Shown here one piece after another: positions 39,870 through 49,016 of a stretch of 64,000 nucleotides of DNA (position 1 is its first letter; each line of letters begins with the position of its first letter). The stretch lies in NCBI RefSeq assembly GCF_008365375.1, contig NZ_QOKW01000003.1, positions 310,001-374,000 on the forward strand, written 5' to 3'. Source of the stretch: Roseomonas genomospecies 6. GTDB taxonomy: Bacteria; Pseudomonadota; Alphaproteobacteria; Azospirillales; Azospirillaceae. The position numbers and the translations under genes were made by a program. The notes under the pieces were generated by a model. It searched no databases. It was given only the letters and a program-made list of their open reading frames with translations, and was not told where the DNA came from.

Positions 39870-41300
39870 ATGCCCCCGCGCTCCACGCCCATCCTGCTCG
39901 TCGAAGACACGCCGTCCCTGGCCCGTGTCTATGCGGAGTTCTTGAAAAAGGACTGTGCGGCCGTCACCACGGTGGAGACGGGGGCGGCGGCGTTGGAGCA
40001 GCTTGCCGACGGCGTGCCGCGGATCGTGCTTCTGGACCTTCAGCTTCCCGACATGCACGGGATGGACGTGCTGAAGCGGATCAGCGCCCAGGCGCTGCCC
40101 TGCGCGGTCATCATCATCACCGCCCACGGGTCGGTCGGGGTGGCGGTGGAGGCGATGCGCTACGGCGCCTACGATTTCCTGGTGAAGCCCTTCTCGGCGG
40201 AACGGCTGACCGTCACCGTGCGCAACGCCATGGAGCGGCTGCGGCTGGCCCAACTCGTGGACAGCTTCGAGAAGGACCTGGGGCGCAGCCGCTATCACGG
40301 CTTCCTCGGCTCCTCGCTCGCCATGCAGGCGGTCTACCGGATCATCGACAGCGCCGCCTCCTCCCGCGCGACGGTCTTCATCACCGGCGAATCGGGAACC
40401 GGCAAGGAGGTCTGCGCCGAGGCCATCCATCGGCAGAGTCCGCGGGCCGACCGGCCCTTCATCGCCATCAACTGCGGGGCCATCCCCAAGGACCTGATGG
40501 AGAGCGAGATCTTCGGCCATATGAAGGGCTCCTTCACCGGGGCGGTGGCCGACCGCGAGGGTGCCGCGGCGCGGGCCGACGGCGGCACCCTGTTCCTGGA
40601 CGAGATCTGCGAGCTGGCGCCCGACCTCCAGACCAAGCTGCTGCGCTTCATCCAGACCGGCACCTTCACCCCCGTCGGCGGCAGCAAGCTGGAGAAGGTG
40701 GACCTGCGCATCGTCTGCGCCACCAACCGCGATCCCCTGCGCGAGGTGGAGGAGGGGCGGTTCCGCGAGGATCTCTACTACCGCCTTCACGTCATCCCCA
40801 TCCATCTGCCGGCCCTGCGGGAGCGCGAGGACGACGTTCTGGAGATCGCCCGGCAGTTCCTGACCGACTACGCGAGGGAGGAGGGCAAGGGCTTCGTCCG
40901 CTTCTCTCCGGCGGCGGAGCAGGCGCTGCGCAGCTACCACTGGCCGGGCAACGTCCGGCAGGTGCAGAATGTGGTGCGCAACATCGTGGTGCTTCATGAC
41001 GGCGACACGGTGACTCCGGCCATGCTGCCGGCCCCGCTCGGCACCCCGGCGGGGGTGTCCGCCGCGGTTGCCCCCACGGCCAACGGGCACGGGAACAGCC
41101 ATGCCGTAGGCCACGGACCCCCGGCTTACGCCCCGTCGCCCAAGACGGTGAAGCCGCTGTGGGAGGTGGAGCGCGACGCCATCGAGGAGGCCATCGCCGC
41201 CTGCGACGGCAACATCCCCCGCGCCGCCGCCCTGCTGGAGATCAGCGCCTCCACCATCTACCGCAAGCGCCTCGCCTGGCAGGCGGAAGGAAAGCTCTGA
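39870..41300 (+). CDS. Sigma-54-dependent response regulator, NtrC family
   Basis: A 476-residue activator. Receiver about 5-125: VEDTPSLARVYAEFL, phosphoacceptor Asp in LLDLQLPDMHG, Lys in LVKPFSAERL. The AAA+ domain has Walker A GESGTGKEV, the sigma-54 contact loop GSFTGA (normally GAFTGA), Walker B GGTLFLDEI and a sensor R region. The C-terminal Fis-type helix-turn-helix (IEEAIAACDGNIPRAAALLEISASTIYRK) binds DNA. Length is that of NtrC/LuxO types. ATG39870 is chosen; an in-frame TTG39846 is possible. No partner kinase is immediately adjacent; the hybrid kinase at 41877 is a candidate. Confidence 0.9.
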   Translation: MPPRSTPILLVEDTPSLARVYAEFLKKDCAAVTTVETGAAALEQLADGVPRIVLLDLQLPDMHGMDVLKRISAQALPCAVIIITAHGSVGVAVEAMRYGAYDFLVKPFSAERLTVTVRNAMERLRLAQLVDSFEKDLGRSRYHGFLGSSLAMQAVYRIIDSAASSRATVFITGESGTGKEVCAEAIHRQSPRADRPFIAINCGAIPKDLMESEIFGHMKGSFTGAVADREGAAARADGGTLFLDEICELAPDLQTKLLRFIQTGTFTPVGGSKLEKVDLRIVCATNRDPLREVEEGRFREDLYYRLHVIPIHLPALREREDDVLEIARQFLTDYAREEGKGFVRFSPAAEQALRSYHWPGNVRQVQNVVRNIVVLHDGDTVTPAMLPAPLGTPAGVSAAVAPTANGHGNSHAVGHGPPAYAPSPKTVKPLWEVERDAIEEAIAACDGNIPRAAALLEISASTIYRKRLAWQAEGKL

Positions 41301-41659
41301 TTTCCGGTTCCTCCGGGAGTCCCATTCCCTGAAACGGATGGCCCCGTACCTCTGGTCCCGCCGAAGCATAGTCTTCGTGTGCGTTCAATTCACGAAAGAC
41401 CATCGAAAGTCTTGCCGTGCCGGGACCTGCCGCCATCGGCTTATTTCCAAATGACCGGTCCGGCCACATTGGGCATATGCCGTGAAGCCGCCTTGCCGGT
41501 TCCGGTGCCGTCCGGCTAGCCTCCCTTCGCGTTGCTTTGCTTGCGCTTCCGCGTGGCGCCTCACCGGACCGCCGCACAGACCATCGTCCTTCGCCGGACT
41601 CCCGCGCCCCGCGGCGCGGACCGGCGGCGGACCACCGACCGAGGAGCAGGAGTTCGCCT
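41301..41659. other. 359-bp gap: imperfect hairpin and cold-shock 5' UTR
   Basis: An imperfect hairpin at 41371-41400 (GTCTTCGTG with CACGAAAGAC, one bulged A) may mark the end of the activator transcript. The rest is GC-rich and probably holds the promoter and long 5' untranslated leader of the cold-shock gene, as is common for such genes. I see no further gene. Confidence 0.45.
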
Positions 41660-41869
41660 ATGGCCACCGGCACCGTCAAATGGTTCAACACCACCAAAGG
41701 ATATGGCTTCATCGCGCCGGAGGCCGGCGCCAAGGACGTGTTCGTGCACATCACGGCCGTGCAGAAGTCGGGCCTTCACGCCCTGTCCGAGGGGCAGCGC
41801 GTCCAGTTCGAGGTCGCGCGGGGCAACAACGGCAAGGACGCCGCGGTCAACATCAGCGTCATGGAATGA
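41660..41869 (+). CDS. Cold-shock protein (CspA family)
   Basis: A 69-residue CspA-type single-strand nucleic-acid-binding protein. RNP1-like KGYGFIAP and RNP2-like DVFVHI motifs are intact. It acts as an RNA chaperone. ATG41660 is supported by a strong purine-rich GAGGAGCAGGAG upstream. Its stop lies 7 bp from the convergent hybrid-kinase stop. Confidence 0.94.
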   Translation: MATGTVKWFNTTKGYGFIAPEAGAKDVFVHITAVQKSGLHALSEGQRVQFEVARGNNGKDAAVNISVME

Positions 41870-41876
41870 AGCAGCG

Positions 41877-44800
41877 TCACGACGTGATATAGCCGCGGGC
41901 CCGGTAAGCCTCCACGGCCTGCCGGGTAAGGCGGGGAATGTCGCGGCACAGCGATCTCACCTCGCCCACCGCGTTGCTTCGGCAGGCCAGCTCCAGCGCC
42001 CGGGCGGCGGCAGACAGGTCACGGGCGCCGAAGGTCCCAGCGGTGCTCTTCAGCGTGTGGGCCTCCTTCGCCAGCCCGGCCAGATCGGCCTCGGGCGACC
42101 CCGCACCGACCACATCCGCACCGATCACATCGGCATCGGCCATATCGGCATCGGCCACAACCCCGGCGCCACGGGCGATCCGCTCGGCCCGCTCCAGGGT
42201 CTCCTCCACGAATTGGCGGATGACGTCGGCCAGCAGATCCGTGTCCAGATCCTGGGCGAGCTGGTGCAGAACCTCCAGGTCGAGGACATCCTCGCGCTCC
42301 GGGGCGCCGGAGATCGGCAAGGCGGGGGCCGGCGAAGTGGAGGTCTGCGGGGCGGCGCCCATCCAGCGGGCCACCGTGTCCAGCAGATGCGGGCGGTCGA
42401 TGGGCTTGGCGACATGGTCGTTCATCCCGGCGGCCAGACAGCGTTCCCGGTCGCTGTCCATGGCGTCGGCGGTCATGGCGATGATCGGGACGGTGCCGGC
42501 CGGCGGCGCCAGGCCGCGCAGCCGGCGGGTGGCGGTCAGCCCGTCCATCTCCGGCATGGCGAGGTCCATCAGGACCAGCCCGTAGGGCGACGGGCCGGCG
42601 GCCGCGGCCTCCACCGCCTCCACCGCTTCCCGCCCGTTGCCGGCGATGTCGACGCGATAGCCGGCCCCGCGCAGCAGCAGGGCGGCGACCATCTGGTTCG
42701 TCGGGCTGTCCTCGGCCAGCAGTATCCGTCGGCCCGCGCCGGCGGCGGACGGGGCGGCCGGGTTGCCAGCCGGGTTGCCAGCCGTGTTCTGCGGAAGAGG
42801 CGGTGAGGCGGGTGGCGCCTCCGCCGCGTTCCGCCCTGTCATGGCGGCGAGCAGGCGGGAGGGCCGGGCCGGCTTCGTCACCGTGGCGTCGGCCCCGCTT
42901 CCATCCCCATCCCCGCCGCCGCCTGCCGCCCCGACCGCCCGGTGCGGCGGGGCGAGGCGGACGATCCGCCCCACGCCGGCCGCGCGCAGCCGGTCGGGCA
43001 GCGAGCCGGCGACCGGGGTCTCCACGCTGCCGATCACCGCGGTATCGGCGGCGGGCAGGGTGCCGATGCTCATGCCGGCCTCCAGCCCGGCCGCCATCTC
43101 CATCAGATCGGGCGCGCAGACCGTGGCCCCCCAGGAGCGGAACTGTTCGGCCAGCGCCCGCCGTGCGACCGCGTTGGACTCCAGCAACAGCACCGACTCG
43201 CCGGCCAGCGGCGTCGCCGCGCCGGGGAGCCGCTCGGCCTCGGGCTCCAGCGGCAGGGTGAACCAGAAGCGGCTGCCCCGACCGGCCACGCTGTCGAAGC
43301 CGATGGTTCCCCCCATCATCTCCACCAGCCTCCTGGAGATCGCCAGCCCCAGCCCGGCCCCGTCGTGGCGGTGCGACAGGCGGGGATGCACCTGGACGAA
43401 TTCGGTGAACAGGTCGGCCTGCGCGTCGGCCGGGATGCCGATGCCGGTGTCGGCCACCTCGAACCGCAACCGCGGCGGGGTCTGCTCTTCGTCCGCGGTT
43501 ACCGACAGGAAGACGGCCACGCCGCCGCGGTCGGTGAAGGTCACGGCGTTGCCGATGAGATTCAGCAGGACCTGCCGCACCCGGCCCGAGTCGCCGCGCA
43601 GCGTCGCCGGCAGGCTGCCGGGGATGCAGACGGCCAGTTCGATCCCCTTGGCGAAGGCGCGGGCGGCCTGAAGCTCGACCACGCTTTCCACCACCTCCGC
43701 AAGAGGGAAGCGGCCCGATTCGAGGGTCAGCTTCCCGGCCTCCATCTTCGAGAGATCCAGGATGTCGTTCAGCATCGACAACAGCGCCTGCGCCGATTCC
43801 CGCGCGGTGCGGGCGTAGGTGCGCTGTTCCTCCCCCAGCGGGCCGTCCAGCAGCAGGCCCAGCATTCCCAGCACGCCGTTCATGGGGGTTCGGATCTCGT
43901 GGCTGATCATGCGCAGGAACTCCGACTTGGCGCGGTTCGCCAGCTCCGCCTGCTCCTTGGCGAGGCGGAGCTGGGCCTCCGTCCGGCGGTGGCCGGTGAT
44001 GTCCGTGTAGGTCATCAGGACGGACCGGTCGGGCATGGGGCTGGCGGTGATCTCCAGCACCCGCCCGTCGGGGCGCGTGCGCTCGACTCGGCTGAGGCCC
44101 TCGGGAAGCAGGTTGGTCAGATGGTGCGCGACGATGTCCTCCGGATCGCCGGGGCCGAATTCGCCGCGGTCGGCCAGGAAGCGCAGAAAGCCGTCCATGC
44201 TCAGGCCGGGGTGGACCGTGCCGTCCGGCAGATCCAGCATCTCCAGCAGGCGCCGGTTGCAGGCCAGGAAACGGCCGTCCGCGCTCCACACCAGAAGACC
44301 CTGCGACATGGCGCTGAAGGTGGCCTCCAGCAGGTCGGACTTGTGGGCCAGCTCCTGCTCGCGCCGCTTCAACTCGCTGATGTCGGTGCGCAGCCCGACA
44401 TAGCCGCCGTCGCTGGTGCGCCGCTCCTCGATCTTGAACCAGCGCCCGTCGCCGACGCGCCTCACCTGCGGCCCCTTCGGGTTGCGGTGCAGCTCCATCC
44501 GCTCTTCCACCCAGCGGTCGATGTCGGCGGGGTCGCAGTCGGGATAATGGCCGGCGGCGGCGCCGCGGCGGAGCAGCGTCTCGAAGGTGACGCCGGGCTC
44601 CACCGGCCCCAGCGGGGCGCAGATCTCGCGGAAACGGGCGTTGCACTGGACCAGCCGGTCGTCGGCGTCGAACAGGGCGAAGCCCTCGTTGACGACCTCG
44701 ATGGCTTCGGTCAGGCGGCGGTGGGCGTCCGCCGCGCGGGCCTCGGCGGCGCGGGCTTCCGCCTGGGCGCGCCGGGTGGCTTCCCGCTCGCGCAGCACCG

Positions 44801-44972
44801 CCAGGGCCACCACCACGCAGGCCAGCCCGATTCCCAGCACGGGCCAGATCAGGTCGCCCGTTTCGTGTTCCAGGAAATGCTGCAGCGTGTGCAGCGCGCT
44901 CGCCAGCAGAAGCACCAGCGCGACCAGGGTGAGCACGCTCCAGCGGCGAAGCCAGCGGTGGGGGGACGGCAT
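41877..44972 (-). CDS. Multi-domain hybrid sensor histidine kinase
   Basis: A 1031-residue membrane kinase. Two N-terminal helices (SVLTLVALVLLLASAL and WPVLGIGLACVVVALAVL), a coiled coil, and three PAS-like domains (EAIEVVNEGFALFDADDRL, ATFSAMSQGLLVWSADGRF and a linker) are followed by HisKA FLRMISHEIRTPMNGVLGM and an HATPase (LNLIGNAVTFTDRGG). A degenerate first receiver comes next (phosphoacceptor not evident), then an intact receiver (LAEDSPTNQMVAA, LVLMDLAMPEMDG, AKPIDR) and a C-terminal Hpt (LAKEAHTLKSTAGTFGARDL). ATG44972 gives a plausible start. A 15-bp tandem repeat inside the Hpt encodes ADADMADADVIGADVV. Signal unknown. Confidence 0.88.
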   Translation of the reverse strand: MPSPHRWLRRWSVLTLVALVLLLASALHTLQHFLEHETGDLIWPVLGIGLACVVVALAVLREREATRRAQAEARAAEARAADAHRRLTEAIEVVNEGFALFDADDRLVQCNARFREICAPLGPVEPGVTFETLLRRGAAAGHYPDCDPADIDRWVEERMELHRNPKGPQVRRVGDGRWFKIEERRTSDGGYVGLRTDISELKRREQELAHKSDLLEATFSAMSQGLLVWSADGRFLACNRRLLEMLDLPDGTVHPGLSMDGFLRFLADRGEFGPGDPEDIVAHHLTNLLPEGLSRVERTRPDGRVLEITASPMPDRSVLMTYTDITGHRRTEAQLRLAKEQAELANRAKSEFLRMISHEIRTPMNGVLGMLGLLLDGPLGEEQRTYARTARESAQALLSMLNDILDLSKMEAGKLTLESGRFPLAEVVESVVELQAARAFAKGIELAVCIPGSLPATLRGDSGRVRQVLLNLIGNAVTFTDRGGVAVFLSVTADEEQTPPRLRFEVADTGIGIPADAQADLFTEFVQVHPRLSHRHDGAGLGLAISRRLVEMMGGTIGFDSVAGRGSRFWFTLPLEPEAERLPGAATPLAGESVLLLESNAVARRALAEQFRSWGATVCAPDLMEMAAGLEAGMSIGTLPAADTAVIGSVETPVAGSLPDRLRAAGVGRIVRLAPPHRAVGAAGGGGDGDGSGADATVTKPARPSRLLAAMTGRNAAEAPPASPPLPQNTAGNPAGNPAAPSAAGAGRRILLAEDSPTNQMVAALLLRGAGYRVDIAGNGREAVEAVEAAAAGPSPYGLVLMDLAMPEMDGLTATRRLRGLAPPAGTVPIIAMTADAMDSDRERCLAAGMNDHVAKPIDRPHLLDTVARWMGAAPQTSTSPAPALPISGAPEREDVLDLEVLHQLAQDLDTDLLADVIRQFVEETLERAERIARGAGVVADADMADADVIGADVVGAGSPEADLAGLAKEAHTLKSTAGTFGARDLSAAARALELACRSNAVGEVRSLCRDIPRLTRQAVEAYRARGYITS
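42102..42161. repeat. 15-bp in-frame minisatellite in the hybrid kinase Hpt region
   Basis: Four imperfect 15-bp units (CGCACCGACCACATC, CGCACCGATCACATC, GGCATCGGCCATATC, GGCATCGGCCACAAC on the plus strand). They keep the frame and encode an acidic-alanine stretch inserted before the Hpt active-site His. Confidence 0.85.
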
Positions 44973-45003
44973 TCGGCGCTCCGCATGGGATGACGCCCGA
45001 AAA

Positions 45004-45990
45004 TTACGCCCTTTGGGTCTCCGGAGCAACGAATCCAGGCGTGCTGCGCAAGCGCCCGATGGCACGGCGACGGCCCAGAATCCCATGGCGCGGGCCGAAC
45101 AGAACGGCCAGCGCCAGGATCAGGCCGGACGCCACCGCGATCATCCCGGCGGCGTTCAGCGAATGGGAGGCCCCCAGCAGCATCGGCCCGAAGGCCGCGG
45201 CGCCATAGCCGGCCAGCGCCGCCAGCACCCCCAGCCCGACGCTGAGCAGGATCTGCGCGGCCAGCCGGTCGGTCAGCAGGCGGGCGGCGGCGGGCGGGGC
45301 GATCAGCATGGCGATGACCAGGATGGAGCCCACCGCCTCGAAGGCGGCGATGGCCGTGGCCGCCACCAGAAGCACCACCCCGTAATGGAACAGCCCCGCC
45401 GGGATGCCCAGCGTGGAGGCCAGCGCCGGGTCGAAGGTGGTGATCCTCAGCTCCTTGTAGAACAGGCCGACCAGGGCGACGCAGAGCGCGAAGACGGCGG
45501 CGAGCGTCAGCACCTCGCGCGGCAGGGCGGCCCAGACCGCCGGGTCGCGCAGCGACTCCCAGCCGACGGGGGCCAGCCACAGGATGGTTTCCAACTGGCC
45601 GTAGAGCACGCAGTCGGCGTCCAGATCGATGCCACCGGCGGACGCCTGCTCGATCATCACCACCCCGGCGGCGAACATCACCGTGAAGACGACGCCCATG
45701 GCGGCGCCGGACTCCAACCGGCCCAGCCGCCGCACCGCCTCGATCAGCAGGCCCGCCAGCGCCGCGGCGGCCAGCGCGCCCAGCATCATCGGCAGCGTCT
45801 CCCGCGTGCCGGCGACCAGGAAGCCGCCGACGATGCCCGGCAGGATGGCGTGGCTGACCGCGTCGCCCATCATCCCCTGGCGCCGCAGCACCAGGAAATT
45901 GCCGACCAGCGCGCAGGCGGCGCAGGCCAGCACCGCGGCCATCAGGGCGGGGGCGTCGATCTGAAGGAACTCCTGGACGTCCGGGATCAT
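45004..45990 (-). CDS. Metal ABC transporter permease (ZnuB/TroD family)
   Basis: A 328-residue inner-membrane permease of the ABC-3 metal importer family, about eight helices. It has the family motifs AVLACAACALVGNFLVLRRQGMMGDAVSHAILPG near the start and ITTFDPALASTLGIPAGLFHYGVVLLV and IAPPAAARLLTDRLAAQ in the middle and end. Its start overlaps the stop of the next permease by 4 nt, so the genes are coupled. It is the last gene of the four-gene operon in the direction of transcription. Likely substrate Mn2+ or Zn2+. Confidence 0.9.
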   Translation of the reverse strand: MIPDVQEFLQIDAPALMAAVLACAACALVGNFLVLRRQGMMGDAVSHAILPGIVGGFLVAGTRETLPMMLGALAAAALAGLLIEAVRRLGRLESGAAMGVVFTVMFAAGVVMIEQASAGGIDLDADCVLYGQLETILWLAPVGWESLRDPAVWAALPREVLTLAAVFALCVALVGLFYKELRITTFDPALASTLGIPAGLFHYGVVLLVAATAIAAFEAVGSILVIAMLIAPPAAARLLTDRLAAQILLSVGLGVLAALAGYGAAAFGPMLLGASHSLNAAGMIAVASGLILALAVLFGPRHGILGRRRAIGRLRSTPGFVAPETQRA

Positions 45991-47192
45991 GACGGGGTGC
46001 TCCGCTCCTCCAGAAGCCGGACCATGTCGCCGGGCAGGACCGAATCGATGGGGTCAACGCCCCAATTGGCGTGGGCGGGCAGCAGGGCCGGGTAGTCGGT
46101 CAGGAAGCGCTCCCACAGGCGCCGGTCGCGCTCCGCGGCCAGGGCGGCGGACCGCCCGGCGGGGGTCAGGGCGCCGTCGCGGGCGTAGCCGCGCAGGCGC
46201 AGCCAGAGCGCCAGGGCGCCCTCCACCCGCCCGCCGGCCAACAGGTCGGTCAGGGCGCGCCGCTCCGCGAAGGTCAGGCGCAACCGCCCCTGGCGCAGAG
46301 CGGCGGCGACCAGCCCACGGGCCGGGGCGAACAGGAAGCTGAGCAGGAAGAAGCCTCCCGCCACCAGAACGATCACCGCCCCCGCCGGCAGCTTGGGCAG
46401 CAGGGCCGACAGGGTGGCGCCCAGCCAGCCGGACAGCGCCCCGATCACCGCCGCGACGACGGTCAGGGCGGACAGCCGGTCGGTCCAGAAGCGGGCGGCG
46501 GCGGGCGGAATGATGAGGAGCGCCACCACCAGGATCAGCCCCACCGTCTGAAGCCCGATCACCGTCACGAAGGTCGCCAGCCCCATCAGAACGAGGTCGA
46601 GCGCCCCCACCGGCCAGCCCTGCACGGCGGCGAAGCCGGGATCGAAGGCCAGCACCCGCAATTCCTTGAACAGAAGGGCGACGGCCAGGGCGGCCCCGGC
46701 GGCCAGCAGCCCGATGGCGATGGCCTCGCCCTGCGCCATGGCGGCGGTCTGGCCCAGGATGAAGGTCTTCAGCCCGGCCTGCCCGCCCAGCTCCAGATTT
46801 TGGATGACGCTGAGCAGGACGACGCCCAGCCCGAAGAAGACCGACAGCACCGCCCCGATGGCCGAATCCTCGGTCAGCCGGGTGAAGCGGGAGAGAAACT
46901 GCACGGTCAGCAACCCGATCACCCCGCTGACCACCGCCCCGGCCAGCAGCAGCGGCAGCGACCGCTCCGGCAGACCCAGGGCGGCCCCGGCCAGGAAGGC
47001 GACGGCGATGCCAGGCAGGGTGGCGTGGCTCAGCGCGTCGCTGACCAGCGCGCGGCGGCGCAGCAGCAGAAAGGTGCCCACCGTCCCGCCCGCCAGCCCC
47101 AGAGCGGCGGTCCCGGCGACCACGACGGCGCTGTTGAAGCCGGACTGGAAGGTCAGGACGCGCAGCGCCTCCTCGATCAGGGTGGCGCTCAT
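45987..47192 (-). CDS. Metal ABC permease fused to a DtxR/MntR-like C-terminal domain
   Basis: A 401-residue protein: the first ~280 residues form an ABC-3 permease (VSDALSHATLPGIAVAFLAG, LAFDPGFAAVQGWPVGALDLVLMGL, IIPPAAARFWTDRLSAL). The next ~115 residues are soluble (TFAERRALTDLLAGGRVEGALALWLRLRGYARDGALTPAGRSAALAAERDRRLWERFL...). The LTPAGR winged-helix-like segment and the RRLWERFLTDYPALLPAHAN segment resemble the metal-binding and dimerisation region of iron/manganese-dependent repressors. The domain may sense cytoplasmic metal and gate transport. ATG47192 gives the family start. It overlaps neighbours by 4 nt on both sides. Confidence 0.82.
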   Translation of the reverse strand: MSATLIEEALRVLTFQSGFNSAVVVAGTAALGLAGGTVGTFLLLRRRALVSDALSHATLPGIAVAFLAGAALGLPERSLPLLLAGAVVSGVIGLLTVQFLSRFTRLTEDSAIGAVLSVFFGLGVVLLSVIQNLELGGQAGLKTFILGQTAAMAQGEAIAIGLLAAGAALAVALLFKELRVLAFDPGFAAVQGWPVGALDLVLMGLATFVTVIGLQTVGLILVVALLIIPPAAARFWTDRLSALTVVAAVIGALSGWLGATLSALLPKLPAGAVIVLVAGGFFLLSFLFAPARGLVAAALRQGRLRLTFAERRALTDLLAGGRVEGALALWLRLRGYARDGALTPAGRSAALAAERDRRLWERFLTDYPALLPAHANWGVDPIDSVLPGDMVRLLEERSTPS

Positions 47193-47995
47193 GAGGCCTC
47201 CGCCGCTGCCGCCGGGGACGGCATGGGACGCCCGCCGTAGGTGCGGGACAGCAGGTCGGGCGTCATCACCCGCGCCACCGGCCCCTGGGCGACCACGCGG
47301 GTGTTGAGGAGCAGCGCGTGGTCGAAATAGTCGCTGACCGTCTGGAGATCGTGGTGGACGCAGATCACCGTCCGCCCGGCGGCGTCGAGGTCGCGCAACA
47401 CCTGGAGCACCGCGCGCTCCGTCGCCGCGTCCACCCCGGCGAAGGGCTCGTCCATGAAATAGAGCTGCGCCTCCTGCGCCAGCGCGCGGGCCAGGAAGAC
47501 GCGCTGCTGCTGGCCGCCGGACAATTGCCCGATCTGGCGCCGGGCGAAGTCGGCCATGCCCACCCGTTCCAGCGCGTGCAGAGCCGCCTCCTTGTGGGCG
47601 CGGGTGACCGGGCGGAACCAGCCGATCTTCCCGTAACGGCCCATCGCCACCACGTCGAGCGCCGAGACGGGGAAGTCCCAATCCACGCTTTCCCGCTGCG
47701 GCACATAGCCGATCAGGCGGCGCTGCTTCGCGATGGGGCGCCCGAACACCTCCACCGTGCCCGACACGCGCGGGACCAGCCCGAGGCACGCCTTGATCAG
47801 CGTCGATTTGCCCGCCCCGTTCGGCCCGACCACCGCGATCAGCCCGCCGGGCGGGGCGGCATAGTCCACGTTCCACAGCACCGGGCGGCGGTGATAGGCG
47901 ACGGTCAGGCCACGGATCTCCAGCGGCGGCGGCCCGATGGGCGAGGCTTCCTCGGGGGCGGTGCGGCTGCCGGGGGTGCGCCAGAGATACTGCAT
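47189..47995 (-). CDS. Metal ABC transporter ATPase (ZnuC/TroB family)
   Basis: A 268-residue ATPase of the metal importer. Walker A GPNGAGKSTLI, signature [17 protein letters not shown], Walker B LYFMDEPFAGVDAATE, switch VHHDLQTVSDYF, plus TroB/ZnuC-specific RLIGYVPQRESVDWDFPVSALDVV. ATG47995 is the start: GGAGG lies 8 nt upstream, and the upstream GTG48013 would place that ribosome site inside the coding frame. Second gene after the binding protein. Confidence 0.92.
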   Translation of the reverse strand: MQYLWRTPGSRTAPEEASPIGPPPLEIRGLTVAYHRRPVLWNVDYAAPPGGLIAVVGPNGAGKSTLIKACLGLVPRVSGTVEVFGRPIAKQRRLIGYVPQRESVDWDFPVSALDVVAMGRYGKIGWFRPVTRAHKEAALHALERVGMADFARRQIGQLSGGQQQRVFLARALAQEAQLYFMDEPFAGVDAATERAVLQVLRDLDAAGRTVICVHHDLQTVSDYFDHALLLNTRVVAQGPVARVMTPDLLSRTYGGRPMPSPAAAAEAS

Positions 47996-48017
47996 GGTCC
48001 GTTCCTCCTCCACCCGG

Positions 48018-48995
48018 TCAGCGCTGCGCGAGGGCGAGCTTGCCCTGGAAGCCGCCGGCCGGCGCGTCGCCGCCCAGCGCGCGGGCGATGGTCGTCACAT
48101 TGTGGTCGATCATGCCGATGTACGTGCCTTCATAGCTGCCGGGCGCCCCCATGGCGTCGGAGAACAGGGCGCCGCCCAGCGTCACCGGGTGGCCGCGCGC
48201 CGCCGCCCCTTCGATCAGGGCGCGGACGTTGCGGTCGGACACGCTGGTTTCCGGGAAGACCGCCGGCACCCCGCGATCCGCCAGCAGGGCGGCCAATTCT
48301 TCGATGATTCGAAGACCGGCCTCCGACTCCGTGCTGATCCCCTGGATGCCGCGCACCTCGATCCCATAGGCGCGGCCCAGATAGTTGAAGGCGTCGTGGG
48401 CGGTCACGAGGACGCGGGCCTTTTCGGGGATGGAGGACAGGACATTGCGGGCGTACGTGTCGAGCCGCGCCAGTTCCGCCCCGTACGCGCCGGCGTTGCG
48501 GGCGTACGTCTCCGCCCCCGCGGGGTCGAGCCGGGTCAGCGTGTCCCGTATGGCGGGCAGGGTCCGCGCCCAGATGTCCACATCCATCCAGATGTGCGGG
48601 TCGTGGGCGCCCTCGAACTCCGGCGGGCTGAGCAGCCGGTCCTTCGGCACCGCGTCGCCCAGCGCCGTGACCGGCTTTCCGGCCTCGCGCAGCCGGTCGA
48701 AGGCGGCGGTCATCTTGCCTTCCAGATGCAGGCCGCTGATGAACACCGCGTCCGCCCGCAGCAGGCGCACCGTGTCGGACCGGGTCGGCTTGAACAGGTG
48801 CGGATCGACGCCCTCGCCCATCAGCGCCTCCACCTCCGCCCGGTCGCCGGCCACCGCCCGGACGAGGTCGGCGACCATGCCTGTGGTCGCGACGATCGTT
48901 GGACGTTCACCCTGGGGGCGCCCGCCCTCGGCGCGCGCCGGGCCGGGCAGGAGAAGAGCGGCAGCCAGACCGATGACGGCGATAAACTTCGTCAT
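48018..48995 (-). CDS. Metal ABC transporter substrate-binding protein (TroA-like)
   Basis: A 325-residue cluster A-I binding protein with signal peptide (FIAVIGLAAALLLPGPARA). Ligand-like residues: His in GVDPHLFKP, His in HDPHIWMDV, His in TAHDAFNYLGRAYG and an Asp/Glu in FPETSVSDRN. The stretch GIQGISTESEAG is close to Treponema TroA, which binds Zn and Mn. There is no His-rich loop as in ZnuA. It is the first gene of the operon, 23 bp before the ATPase. ATG48995 is used; alternatives further upstream overlap a palindrome. Confidence 0.9.
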   Translation of the reverse strand: MTKFIAVIGLAAALLLPGPARAEGGRPQGERPTIVATTGMVADLVRAVAGDRAEVEALMGEGVDPHLFKPTRSDTVRLLRADAVFISGLHLEGKMTAAFDRLREAGKPVTALGDAVPKDRLLSPPEFEGAHDPHIWMDVDIWARTLPAIRDTLTRLDPAGAETYARNAGAYGAELARLDTYARNVLSSIPEKARVLVTAHDAFNYLGRAYGIEVRGIQGISTESEAGLRIIEELAALLADRGVPAVFPETSVSDRNVRALIEGAAARGHPVTLGGALFSDAMGAPGSYEGTYIGMIDHNVTTIARALGGDAPAGGFQGKLALAQR

Positions 48996-49016
48996 GCTCT
49001 TCGTCGCGAAGGTTTT

